From NCBI GenBank assembly GCA_947311845.1, contig CAMZMU010000034.1, positions 92,135,263 through 92,199,262 on the forward strand: 64,000 nt of DNA, given 5' to 3'. The stretch comes from Poa pratensis (lineage: Eukaryota > Streptophyta > Magnoliopsida > Poales > Poaceae). The notes under the pieces were generated by a model, which did not search any database, was not told the DNA's origin, and saw nothing but the letters and a program-made list of their open reading frames with translations. The position numbers and the translations under genes were made by a program. Positions within the stretch are counted from its first letter, which is position 1. Each line of letters opens with the position of its first letter. This document shows positions 22,207 through 32,230 of the stretch, piece after piece.

Positions 22207-25200
22207 ATGTTCCATGTTCTTCTATTGCTTCTTTTACCGTGCGTAATGCTCGAGTCGGCTTCAGCAAGAATATGCAACAATTGGACCGATATGTGTGCCT
22301 TGTTGGCATTCAAGGAAAGCATAATCAACCAGCGGGGTGGTGTCCTAGATGCATGGAACACAAGTACTCAATTCTGCCAGTGGCCAGGTGTGGGTTGCAG
22401 CATTAAGCATGAGCATAGGGTCACAATGCTTAATCTCACTTCGGAGGGACTTGGTGGCACAATCACGCCTTCCATTGGGAACCTCACATTCTTGAAAACT
22501 CTAGACCTCAGCTTAAACAATTTGCATGGTGAAATACCTTCATCAGTTGGTCGTCTATCTCGTTTACGATATCTTGACTTGTCCAACAACTCACTTCATG
22601 GTAATATAGACACTAGCTTGAAGAACTGCACCCGTATTGAAAACATCTACCTTGGAGCAAACCACTTCACCGGAGAAATTTCTCCCTGGCTCAGAGGATT
22701 GTCAAGTCTCAAGATCATAAGCCTATGGAAGAACAACTTCACTGGAACAATCCCGCCATCACTTACCAACCTCTCTGCACTGCAAAATATCGATTTCACC
22801 ACAAACCAACTTCAAGGTGCCATCCCTGTAGGCCTTGGCAGGATCACTAGTCTCATAGTGATTCAACTGGGTGATAACCACCTCTTAGGCACCATCCCTG
22901 CAACTTTCTTTAACCTTTCCTCTCTAATCGTCTTCAATGTGGCAATGAATGAGTTGCATGGTAAACTTCCCTCAAACTTGGGGGGTCATCTCCCAAATCT
23001 CAAGCACCTATTACTTGGCAAGAACCACTTTACAGGAAACCTTCCAGCTTCTCTTGCCAATGCATCTGAGATGTATTACCTAGACATGTCATTCAACAAC
23101 TTCACCGGCAGATTGCCTCGGGAGATTGGGATGCTCTGCCCAGACTACCTCAGTCTAGTAATGAATCAGCTAACGGCAGATACCGCTAAAGATTGGGAGT
23201 TCATGACGTTATTGACAAACTGCACACGCCTCGGTGCACTTGGCCTATCTTTCAATAATTTAGGTGGTGTGCTACCAAGCTCTGTTGCCAACCTTTCAGC
23301 ACAACTCCAAATACTAAATGTTGCAAACAATCAGATTTCTGGAAATATACCATCTGGCATAAGTAATCTTGTTGGGCTAAATACATTGGTCCTCTGCACT
23401 AATCGATTCACCGGTACCTTGCCTGACAGCATCGGGAGGCTCAATTCGCTACAAGATTTGTTTTTATATGATAATCTATTGACAGGGTTCCTTCCATCCT
23501 CCCTCGGGAACTTGACACAGTTAGCTAGTCTTGCCGCAAGGAACAACAAGTTTGAGGGGCCTCTCCCAGCAAGCCTAGGGAGCCTCCAGGAGATAACTGC
23601 AGCAGACTTTTCAAACAATAGGTTAACAGATACATTGCCAAAGGAAATATTTAACCTATCATCTCTATCAAACTTGCTAGATTTGTCCGACAATTACTTT
23701 GTTGGTCCTCTTCCGTCAGAAGTTGCTGGCCTGACAAACCTTGCATACCTATATGTATCAAGGAACAACTTATCAGGGCCCCTACCTGATGAAATCAGCA
23801 AGTGCCAGAGCTTGACAGAACTCTGGTTGGACCATAACTCGTTCAATGGTAGCATTCCATCATCTATAGGCAAAATGCGAGGCCTAATGTTTCTAAACCT
23901 CACAGAGAACACACTCTCTGGTGTGGTTCCTCAAGAGTTGGGGCTAATGGGTGGCATTGCAGAGTTACATCTCGGACACAACAACCTTTCTGGAAATATC
24001 CCTGAAATTATGGAAAACATGGCATCATTATACCGACTAGACTTGTCATTCAACCATCTAGATGGCAAAGTTCCATCACAGGGCGTGTTCAGTAATGCAT
24101 CTGGATTTCTGTTTGGTGGTAATTTGGGGCTTTGTGGTGGTATCTCAGAGTTACATTTGCCCAAGTGCCCAGCAGAATCCACGGGACACGGATTGAGGAA
24201 ACACCATTTCGTTACTACAGTAGTTACCCCGATCATTGTTGGCATAATTGTTTGCATAAGTTTGATGCTTCTTTTCTTCACAATGAGAAAGAAAACAAGG
24301 GATCGATCTACCACTACAGGAGGATTTCAATTGATGGATGACCGCTACCCAAGGGTTACTTATGCTGAACTGGTCCATGGAACAAGTGGGTTTGCTTTGG
24401 AAAATCTGCTGGGTGGAGGAAGGTATGGATCAGTGTACAAGTGTTGTCTGCTGATAAAAAACATGAGGACCACAGTTGCTGTAAAGGTTTTTGATCTTCA
24501 ACAGGCTGGCTGTTGTAGAAGCTTTGTAGGGGAGTGTGAGGCACTTAGTAAGATCCGCCATCGTAATTTGATCAGTTTCATAACTTGTTGTGCAAGCTCT
24601 GACTCGAACCAAAATGACTTCAAAGCCATCGTGTTCAAGTTCATGCCTAACGGGAGCCTAGACAGGTGGTTACACATGGACGTACATGCATCGCATCAGC
24701 TCCAAGGCTTGACATTGAGGCAGAGACTAAACATCACAGTCGATATCGCGGATGCACTAGATTATTTGCACAACAGCTGTGAACCACCGGTAATTCATTG
24801 TGACCTGAAGCCAAGCAACATTCTTCTCGATGAGGATTTAGTTGCTCACGTCGGGGACTTCGGCCTTGCAAAGATTCTCTCTGAACCAGGCGCGGAGCAA
24901 CCGATGAATTCGAAAAGCTCGGTTGGAATAAAGGGAACAATCGGATACGTCGCTCCAGGTATGGCTTGATTTTTCTCTAACACTGCCTACTCGACAACAT
25001 CTATTTTGCAAGCGAATTATAACTCACTGTTTTCCTTCTTCTTTGAAACGTAGAATATGGCCAAGGGGTCAGGTTTCTTCGTGTGGAGACGTATACAGCT
25101 TTGGAATTGTCATCCTCGAGCTGTTCACAGGGCTGGCGCCTACCAATGACATGTTCAGAGACGGGCTAACCTTGCAGAAGCATGTGGAGATCAATGCCTT

Positions 25201-25507
25201 TCCAGGTATGCTGATGCAGATCATTGATCCGGTCATTGAAGCTAACGCAGGTAATTTGCGGAATGGAAGCGGCACAATGGAACATGGCAGCAATGCCATA
25301 TTCTCCGTCATGAAGGTCGCGTTATCGTGCAGCGAGCCTACTCCGAACAAGAGGATGCACATAAGAGACGTGGCATCCACGATTCGCAGGATAAGGGATG
25401 CCCATGTTAAGATGAGAAATGGTGAGAAAGTCGTTATGACCGCACATAATGCAAAGCCTTTCGATGAAACAAGGTCGGGAGCCGAGACATCCAGGCCAGC
25501 CACATAA
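22207..25507 (+). pseudogene. LRR receptor-like kinase (subfamily XII, FLS2/XA21 type), frameshifted in exon 2
   Basis: Exon 1 (22207-24958) encodes a signal peptide (MFHVLLLLLLPCVMLESASA) and a cysteine-flanked LRR cap. About 20 LRRs follow to residue 610, then a transmembrane segment near residues 668-690 and most of a kinase. Kinase motifs are the glycine loop LGGGRYGSVY, VAVKVF, VIHCDLKPSN and GDFGLAK. Cys replaces Arg before the catalytic Asp, which marks a non-RD kinase, the class dominated by immune receptors. A GT-AG intron (24959-25053) lies at the position usual for this subfamily. After EYGQG the frame is shifted by one missing base near 25066-25072, and the intended frame (SSCGDVYSFGIVILELFTG) resumes to the stop at 25507. 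As read, the protein ends early in the kinase C-lobe. An assembly error or an alternative acceptor could rescue it. Confidence 0.85.
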
Positions 25508-25985
25508 AATTGCTTTGTGGTGGTGATCTATTTCAGTACGGGGTGTAATTTGGTCTCTAGCAGGCCTATTGGCTTAGCTTGTTGATCTTTCCTGTGCAGC
25601 ATGTCTCTCTAGCTATGTGTGCAGTCTAGTAGTTTTATGTGGGGGAATAATTTTGTATCGTGAACCGGTGAATTTAGTTTCAGAGTCCATGCATGAACGA
25701 TGTTTTTAAGAGGCTGCAACATCACTTGGTGCTCGCCGATATGTATGGTTTTTATCTCCACCGGAGATCGCTTGTACATAACTTATAACATGAGATGTGA
25801 TTGATAAAGCTCTCCTGGTTGAGCTAAAAGAAGAGTACTTCATCTCCAATCTACAGATTATATTCATGCAAGGTTAATTTGTCGCTACATTTTTTTAGAT
25901 TAAATATAATGCTAGCTAGTAGAAATACGAGTTAATGCATCAACCGACAGTTAAGAAAAGCTACATAAACATGATACAATTTTGG
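25508..25985 (+). other. 3' flank of the LRR receptor kinase, duplicated at 30180-30610
   Basis: It contains the probable 3' UTR of the receptor kinase. The section 25580-25980 is homologous to 30180-30610, sharing for example GGTTTTTATCTCCACCGG versus GGCTTTTATCTCCACCGG, AGTACTTCAT and ATCTACAGATTATAT. The RLK tail was therefore duplicated together with an adjacent F-box gene. Confidence 0.65.
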
Positions 25986-28450
25986 TTTCATCACAAAAAT
26001 GCTGGTGAACAGGCTGACACCAGTATTATCAAAAGTTATCAAAAAAACTCAAACCGCCTTCTTAAAAAACAGATTCATAATGGAAGGGGTGGTTGTACTT
26101 CATGAGGTACTTAATGATTTACACTCTAAGAAATCTGGGGGCATCCTTTTCAAGATAGATTTTGAGAAAGCCTTTGACAAGATCAAATGGCCTTTTCTCC
26201 TTCAAGTCTTAGAAATGAAAGGATTTCCACATAAATTCAATGATCTTGTGTTGAAGATTGTCTCAGGGGGGAAAGTAGGAATTAAGGTTAATGGCGAAGT
26301 GGGACCGTATTTCTGCACTCACCAAGGGTTGAGGCAGGGCGACCCTCTTTCACCTTTACTTTTTGACCTAGCTGCTGATGTGCTAGCAATCATGTTTGAA
26401 AGAGCATCTGAATGTGGCCTGATAAGTGGTTTATCAAGTCACCTGATAGATAGAGGGGTGTCAATTCTGCAATACGCAGATGATACTATCCTTCTAATTC
26501 AGGATGACTTCGAGCAAGCCAGAAATATTAAATTCATCCTCTGCCTCTTTGAACAAATGTCTGGACTAAAAATAAACTTTCATAAAAGTGAAGTTTATTG
26601 TCTTGGGATTGTTCCTGAAAGAGGAATTTTTTTCGAAGAAATCTTTACTTGTCAAATTGGTGAACTTCCAATGAAATATTTTGGAGTTCCTGTAGACGAA
26701 ACCAAACTAAAGAGCAGTGCTTGGGATCCTGTGGGTGAAAAGTTAATGAAGAAACTCGGGTGTTGGAATGGGAAGAACCTATCAATTGCAGGAAGGGCGT
26801 TGTTGATTAACACGTCCATGACTGGAAGCCTGCTTTATATGCTTACCTTCTACAGGATGCCTGTGGGGAAGCAAACAAGCTTTGATAGGATCCGTTCAGG
26901 TTTTCTATGGAGTGATAAATTTGAAAAGAAAAAATATCATCTAGTGAATTGGAAAACAGTGTGTCTTCCTAAAGACCAAGGCGGTTTAGGAATCCTAGAC
27001 ATAGGACTCATGAACATCGCCTTGTTAGCTAAGTGGATTTGGAAACTTATGAATGAACAAGGGATGTGGCAAACGATTTTGCATGCAAAATACTTAAAAA
27101 ATTCTAGTATTGGACAATGCGTGTTGAAACCAGGGGATTCCCACTTCTGGCAGGGACTTATGGAAATAAAACCCCTTTTTTTAGCATGTTGCAAATTTGA
27201 AATTGGGAATGGCAAGAGGGCGCGCTTCTGGGAAGACTTGTGGCTTTCAGATGCTCGGTTCTCAACGAAATTCCCTCTTATTTATGGGGTCTCAAATGAC
27301 CAAAATATTCTAGTTCATACAGTGTTTTCGGCAGGGGTGAATTCTCTCTCTTTCAGGAGAAATTTGACTGGCGATAAACTTATGGAATGGAGGGATTTGG
27401 TGAGTATGTGTGCTGATGTGCGACTGTCCAAAGATGAAGATAGGCTTATTTGGCTTCTATCTGCTTCAAAACAGTTTTCAGTAAAATCCTTTTATCTGGC
27501 GATGCAATCAATGGAAAGTGTGCCCTACAAATTTTGGTGGAAAATTAAAATACCTGCAAGAATTAGAACTTTCTTGTGGTTAATCTTAAAAAAGAGTATC
27601 CTGACAAGGGATGTATTGCTAAAAAGAGGCGGAGCCTGTGAAAATAACTGTCTATTCTGTGGACAGGACGAAAACATAGATCACCTCTTTCTGCGCTGCC
27701 CCCTTGCTAGGTATATTTGGAATGTTGTAAGTGTGGCAACAGGCTTGAAATGTCAGTTTACATCTGTGCAGCATTGTTTAATTGATTGGATTGAGGGCTT
27801 TGAAGGGAAACAAAAGAAAAAAGTCTCGGTTGGGGTAGCAGCCGTTTTCTGGGGCATTTGGAAGGCTAGAAACCTGGCCTGTTTTGAAAATAAGTGGCCA
27901 AATGAGCCTGTGGAAGTGCTCCACAAAATTGGTCACTGGATTAATTGGTGGGCAAATCTGCAGGGAACGGAGGACGCAAAGTTGGAGCTACAGGTGGGCG
28001 CAAAGCTGCTGGTTCGAGTCGCGGATGAAGCTTTCAGGAGCTCGCGGGGATGGGCGACGTGGAGGCCAAGACTGGGAGGTTGAAGTTCTTTGTTGCTGGA
28101 GCTATGAGGGTGGCGCAAAAGGAGTTTTGTTGGTTTTGAGTCAAGGGTGGAAACATTCAGAAAGCTCGCGTGGACGGGCGATATGGAGATCAAAAGACTG
28201 GAGGGAGGAGGTTCAACTGCTGCTGGAGCCTAGCTTGTAGTGTTGGTTGTTCGTCCTCTCTACTGCCTTTGGTTTCCTGTACCGCCTGTTGTAGGATCTG
28301 TTTTGTTTCCTGGTGATACTCTTTCTTACTGCTTGATGGAGAGGGGTTGTGCTACTTTTGGTGGTGGCCGTGTTGTGGCGGACAAAATGTAAAATGGTTT
28401 CTTTATATGAAATCGGGAGGGCCTTTGTTTCAAAAAAAAAAAAAAAAAAA
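25986..28450 (+). mobile_element. LINE (L1-type non-LTR retrotransposon), 5' truncated
   Basis: A 694-codon uninterrupted frame (25999-28083) encodes the C-terminal part of a plant LINE ORF2. The reverse transcriptase core has FKIDFEKAFDKIKW, HQGLRQGDPLSPLLF and the catalytic ILQYADDT. A zf-RVT region follows (WWKIKIPARIRTFLWL and CLFCGQDENIDHLFLRCP). Endonuclease and the start of RT are missing, as expected for incomplete reverse transcription. A 3' UTR leads to a 19-base poly(A) at 28432-28450. No clean target duplication was found; compared with paralogous loci, about 20 bp of target appear to be lost. The 3' end abuts the last codons of F-box gene 3. Confidence 0.93.
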
Positions 28451-29712
28451 TTCGCTAGGCGCGACATGAAGAAGGCCGGCCAATCTATCTCGATTGGCAC
28501 CGGCGTTGTACATAAGCTACCTTGAAACATCTCCGTTGTCACGTCATCCATCACCCCTGTCACCGGGTCGGTCTTGTGCGCACGTCCGTTCACATCTATC
28601 ATGAACAACGCACCGCTCTTTTCTCCGGACAAGGTGCCTAGATAAACAGGATTCCACACCGGCACCTCCTTGGGCGGTTTTAGCTCGATCACTCTACTGA
28701 GAAGCCAGGCCCCGTCGTCTCCCTCTGTCCACATGTTTAGTCGGAATCCTACCTTTTGCATGTGCAACAGCCAGAGCCTTCCGTCGACCGCGACGCTAAG
28801 CATTAGTGCACAGTAAACGATCGGATGATCAAATTGGCTCGTCGGGATTGAGAGCTCGGTAATGGAAATTCGGCTGGTCTTGACGCTCACGCCAAAAGTG
28901 ATGAGACGTGGCAAGCTCCCTCGATCCAGGGAGTAGGACCCAAGCCTGCATGCCATGCCGTGCCATACAACGGCCCTGTTCGTCCACCAGTCTATAATCT
29001 GGACATTGTACATGTTGCGCAGCCAGGCTTCATCGAAGCACTTTCTCGGCTCGCTCCAGCTAGTGTCGGAGGATGACGAGAAGGTGTAGATCAGCTTACG
29101 ATCCCATTGCCAGTCGTTTCTGTGCATGCCAATGGCCAGCACCTTGAAGAAGGCCGAGTAACCCGTCAGTGGTGTCCGTCCTTGCTGCTGCTGCTCATCC
29201 AAGGACCAACAGTCTTCACGGGTTAGAACGGCGTATTTACATGAAGAAGCCCTGCACTCGAGCGGGGGGAGTACGTCGCAGGATCCGGTGAGTAGGTCGC
29301 AAACGGCGAGGCGGAGAGGATCACCGACGGCGAGATCGAGGCGCACGAGGAGGAGGCCGCCCCGCGCGGCGAGCGGCTTCGCGTGGTCTAAGTTGTCTCC
29401 CGGCGGTGCTCCAGAGACGACAAAGGAGGTGAGCAGACAGCGGCGAGCGCCGAGAACCGATCCTGCGGGCGGTACCGGGTTGAAAAAGAGGCCGGGCCTT
29501 TGGTGGTTGTCACGTCGTTGTGTGTCGAAGAAGCCGAGGAGGGAGGACGGATGGCAAGCGTTCTCTGGCCAGCAATTCCGGAGGAAGGAGAGGTCAGACA
29601 CGATGGTGTGCCATAGCTTGCATGTCACTGCGCACCGGAACAGGGCGACCGCGTCTGTGGCCACACGCAGGAGGATCTCGCGGACGGCGTCGTCCGGGAG
29701 GGTCTCTGCCAT
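28213..29712 (-). CDS. F-box protein gene 3 with a LINE-derived C-terminal tail
   Basis: The likely start is the ATG at 29712 (MAETLPDDAVREILLRVATD), which aligns with F-box gene 4; an upstream in-frame ATG at 29808 is less likely. The F-box is complete (LFRCAVTCKLWHTIVSDLSF) and the F-box-associated region is full length. Paralogs stop right after SRLAK or SRLAV. Here the LINE poly(A) at 28432-28450, read as TTT codons on this strand, replaces the stop. The frame runs 79 residues further (N, six F, then ETKALPISYKETILHF and so on) through the antisense LINE 3' UTR to a stop at 28213. The predicted product is about 499 aa instead of about 421. Substrate unknown. Confidence 0.82.
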   Translation of the reverse strand: MAETLPDDAVREILLRVATDAVALFRCAVTCKLWHTIVSDLSFLRNCWPENACHPSSLLGFFDTQRRDNHQRPGLFFNPVPPAGSVLGARRCLLTSFVVSGAPPGDNLDHAKPLAARGGLLLVRLDLAVGDPLRLAVCDLLTGSCDVLPPLECRASSCKYAVLTREDCWSLDEQQQQGRTPLTGYSAFFKVLAIGMHRNDWQWDRKLIYTFSSSSDTSWSEPRKCFDEAWLRNMYNVQIIDWWTNRAVVWHGMACRLGSYSLDRGSLPRLITFGVSVKTSRISITELSIPTSQFDHPIVYCALMLSVAVDGRLWLLHMQKVGFRLNMWTEGDDGAWLLSRVIELKPPKEVPVWNPVYLGTLSGEKSGALFMIDVNGRAHKTDPVTGVMDDVTTEMFQGSLCTTPVPIEIDWPAFFMSRLANFFFFFFETKALPISYKETILHFVRHNTATTKSSTTPLHQAVRKSITRKQNRSYNRRYRKPKAVERTNNQHYKLGSSSS

Positions 29713-30170
29713 CCAACTTGTGCGTACGTAGCTAGGGCTATGTCGGCGATGGATCTTGGCTATATATATGTAGCCTCCAACTTCTTGTGTTGAGTTGGAA
29801 TTGGACACGCAACAATCTATCCCGTTTCCTTCTCCAACTCCACACGGACTTGATGATTAGTTACAGCCCAGCACGTTAACTGTACAAAATTTGGACGATT
29901 TTTCATGAAGAAACTTCGGTTTTTTTTTTTTTTTTTTGCGGAAAGAAACTTCGGTTTCTTACAGCAGCAGATACTGGTTAAACTTCTTCGGCCTTTAGAG
30001 AGTTGTTAAACTTATTCACACACCGTGATCACCTGGCACCAAACTCAAGTACTATATATATTTCATCAAAAGCGTGGTTTAATTTCTACACCGTGATCAC
30101 TTTGCAGCAATGTCATGCAGGTTCTCTGTTATGAGGGCACAGTATGACAGAGAGAATGCGCATGAGAAAA
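29713..30170 (-). promoter_or_regulatory. Conserved upstream block of F-box gene 3
   Basis: It is homologous to the upstream block of F-box gene 2 over about 300 bp. A T-run of 19 bases at about 29921-29939 lies inside a short duplicated segment (GAAAGAAACTTCGGTTT). Regulatory function is inferred only from conservation among paralogs. Confidence 0.5.
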
Positions 30171-30179
30171 AACCGAAAT

Positions 30180-30620
30180 TGTCTTAATTGGGTTTGTAGT
30201 GGTTGATCTTTCCTTTGCTGTTTCTAGTAGTTGTTGTTCTCGTGGGTTGTACGTCGGGGAATAATTTAACGTGAACTGCGAGGGTAGTGTGTACTATCGT
30301 TAACTGGTGAATTTACTTTCGGAGCCCATGATCCATGTTTTTACAGTTGCAACATTGCTTGATCCTGGCCGGCAATGGCATGTATGGCTTTTATCTCCAC
30401 CGGTATATCCTACCACAATCACAATAGATGCAATCCATGAAGCTCTCTTGGTTATGCTAAAACAAAAGTACTTCATATATGATCTACAGATTATATGCTA
30501 AAAGAAAACGCACATGATTTTTTTGCATAGTTGATATAGTACTAGCTAGTAGAAATACGAGTTAATTCATCAACTTACAGTTCATAAATGCTATAAACAT
30601 GATACAATTCTTGTTTTGCT
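30180..30620. pseudogene. Relic of an LRR receptor kinase 3' UTR beside F-box gene 4
   Basis: Homologous to 25580-25980, the sequence just downstream of the receptor kinase stop. No kinase coding sequence remains here. It shows that the F-box gene 4 unit once lay next to a copy of the receptor kinase, or was duplicated together with its tail. Confidence 0.6.
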
Positions 30621-30628
30621 GGCATATA

Positions 30629-31849
30629 TCATTTCGCTAGGCGCGACATGAACAAAGCCGGCCAATCTATCTCGATGGACACCGCCGCCATACTTACGCC
30701 ACCGTGAAACATCTCTGTCGTCACATCCTCCATCACTCCTGTCTTAGGGTCAATCTTGTGCACATGTCCGTAGAATTCTGCCATGAACAACACACCGCTC
30801 TTTTCTCCCGACAACATGGCCGCAAGAACATGATAGACCGCCTGCTCGGGTGGCTTTAGCCCGATCACTCTAGTGCGGAGCCAGGTCCCGTCGTCTCCTC
30901 GTGTCCACGTGTTTAGTCGGAGACCTTCCTTTTGCAAGTGCAAAAGTGAGAGTCTTCCATCGACCGCGACGCTAAGCATTAGCGGAAAGTAACTGCTCGG
31001 GGCAAGTTCGTTCGTCGGGATCGAGAGCTCGGTAATGGAAATTTGATCGGTCTTGACATTGACCTTGACATTGACGCCAAATGTGAAGTAACGCGGCGAG
31101 GTCAAATGATTTTCCGAGTACGAACCAAGCCAGTATGCCACGCCATGGCATACAGCGACCCTGTTCGTCGTCCCCAGTAGAATCCGGAGAGCGAATGTAT
31201 CACGTTGGCAGGCTTCATCGAAGCACTTTCTCGGTTCGCTCCAGCCAGTCATCTCGGAGGACGAGGAGAAGGTGTAGAGGTTGCAATCCTGATCGTTGCG
31301 GCCCATGACCACAGCTATCACCTTGAAGAAGGTCGAGTAACCCCTGCCCATCGTCAATGGTGTCCTTCGTCCTTGCTGCTGCGCATGCAAGGACCAACAG
31401 TCTTCACTTGGTAGAACGACGCATCCACATTGAGAAACTCTGCACTCGAGCGGGGGCAGCACGTCGCAGGTTCCGGTTAGTAAGTTGCAGACGGCAAGGT
31501 GGAGAGAATCAATGGTGGTGGGGAGGCGCACGAGAAGGAGGCCGCCCCGCGAGGCGAGCGGCACCGCGCCCTTCAGTATGACGTCCGGTGCGCCAGAGAC
31601 GACGACGAAGGAGGCGAGGGAACGGCGACGAGCGCCGAACACCAATGTTGGAGGTGAGATCGGGTAGAAAAAGGGCGGCTCTTGGCTGTCACATGCCTTG
31701 TCGAAGAAGCCGAGGAGGGAGGACGGGTGGGGCGCGTTCTCTGGCCAGTGATGCCGGAGGAAGGAGAGGTCAGCCACGAGGGCTGCGGCGTCGGTTGGCA
31801 CTCGCAGGAGGATCTCGCGGACAACTTCGTCCGGGAGCGTCTCTGCCAT
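30629..31849 (-). CDS. F-box protein gene 4 with a partly deleted F-box, 406 aa
   Basis: A single open frame from MAETLPDEVVREILLRVPTD to SRLAK. It matches F-box genes 2 and 3 throughout, except that 13 codons are missing in frame inside the F-box. The paralogs have LFRCAATCKQWRAV between VPTDAA and VADLSF, whereas this copy has only AL. The missing part is the second helix with the conserved Cys-Lys-x-Trp, which normally contacts SKP1. The F-box-associated region looks intact, with a small insertion repeating NVKVNVK around residue 255. The protein may therefore bind a substrate without joining an SCF ligase, or may simply be decaying. Confidence 0.82.
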   Translation of the reverse strand: MAETLPDEVVREILLRVPTDAAALVADLSFLRHHWPENAPHPSSLLGFFDKACDSQEPPFFYPISPPTLVFGARRRSLASFVVVSGAPDVILKGAVPLASRGGLLLVRLPTTIDSLHLAVCNLLTGTCDVLPPLECRVSQCGCVVLPSEDCWSLHAQQQGRRTPLTMGRGYSTFFKVIAVVMGRNDQDCNLYTFSSSSEMTGWSEPRKCFDEACQRDTFALRILLGTTNRVAVCHGVAYWLGSYSENHLTSPRYFTFGVNVKVNVKTDQISITELSIPTNELAPSSYFPLMLSVAVDGRLSLLHLQKEGLRLNTWTRGDDGTWLRTRVIGLKPPEQAVYHVLAAMLSGEKSGVLFMAEFYGHVHKIDPKTGVMEDVTTEMFHGGVSMAAVSIEIDWPALFMSRLAK

Positions 31850-31942
31850 CTCTCTGTGCGTACTTATAGGGGGCTATGTGTGCGATGGATCGAGGTGGTA
31901 GGGACGTACGTATATGTAGCATCCAACTTCGGTAAAGAGATT

Positions 31943-32113
31943 TACAAGGGCATATTGCGCCAAGGGCAAATCTGGGCCGTCCGTTTCGGCCATCCGACGG
32001 CCCAGATTCGTCGTTGACCGCGGACAAAAATGGACTTATCCACAGCGAATCTGGGCCGTCGGATGGCCGAAACAGATGGTCCAGATTTGCCCTTGGCGCC
32101 ATATGCCCTTGTA
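31943..32113. mobile_element. Foldback MITE in the promoter of F-box gene 4
   Basis: A 171-bp element with TA at both ends. About 68 bp on each side are inverted repeats of one another: TACAAGGGCATATTGCGCCA on the left pairs with the complement of TGGCGCCATATGCCCTTGTA on the right, and homology continues through TTTCGGCCATCCGACGGCCC. The loop is about 35 bp. It interrupts the conserved upstream block found in F-box genes 2 and 3, about 100 bp from the start codon. The TA duplication suggests a Tc1/mariner-type MITE. Confidence 0.85.
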
Positions 32114-32230
32114 AAAAACCTCCAACAAACTCCCACACGGACTTGATGATTAACTACAGGCCTGAGCGCAGTACGAAATTTGGACGAATTAAGTTCATGA
32201 ATAAAGTTCGGTTTCTTACAGCAGCAAATA

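Noticed and set aside
29713..29808. Upstream start for F-box gene 3 at 29808
   Set aside because: The ATG at 29712 aligns with the start of F-box gene 4, and the extra 32 residues match only paralogous untranslated sequence.
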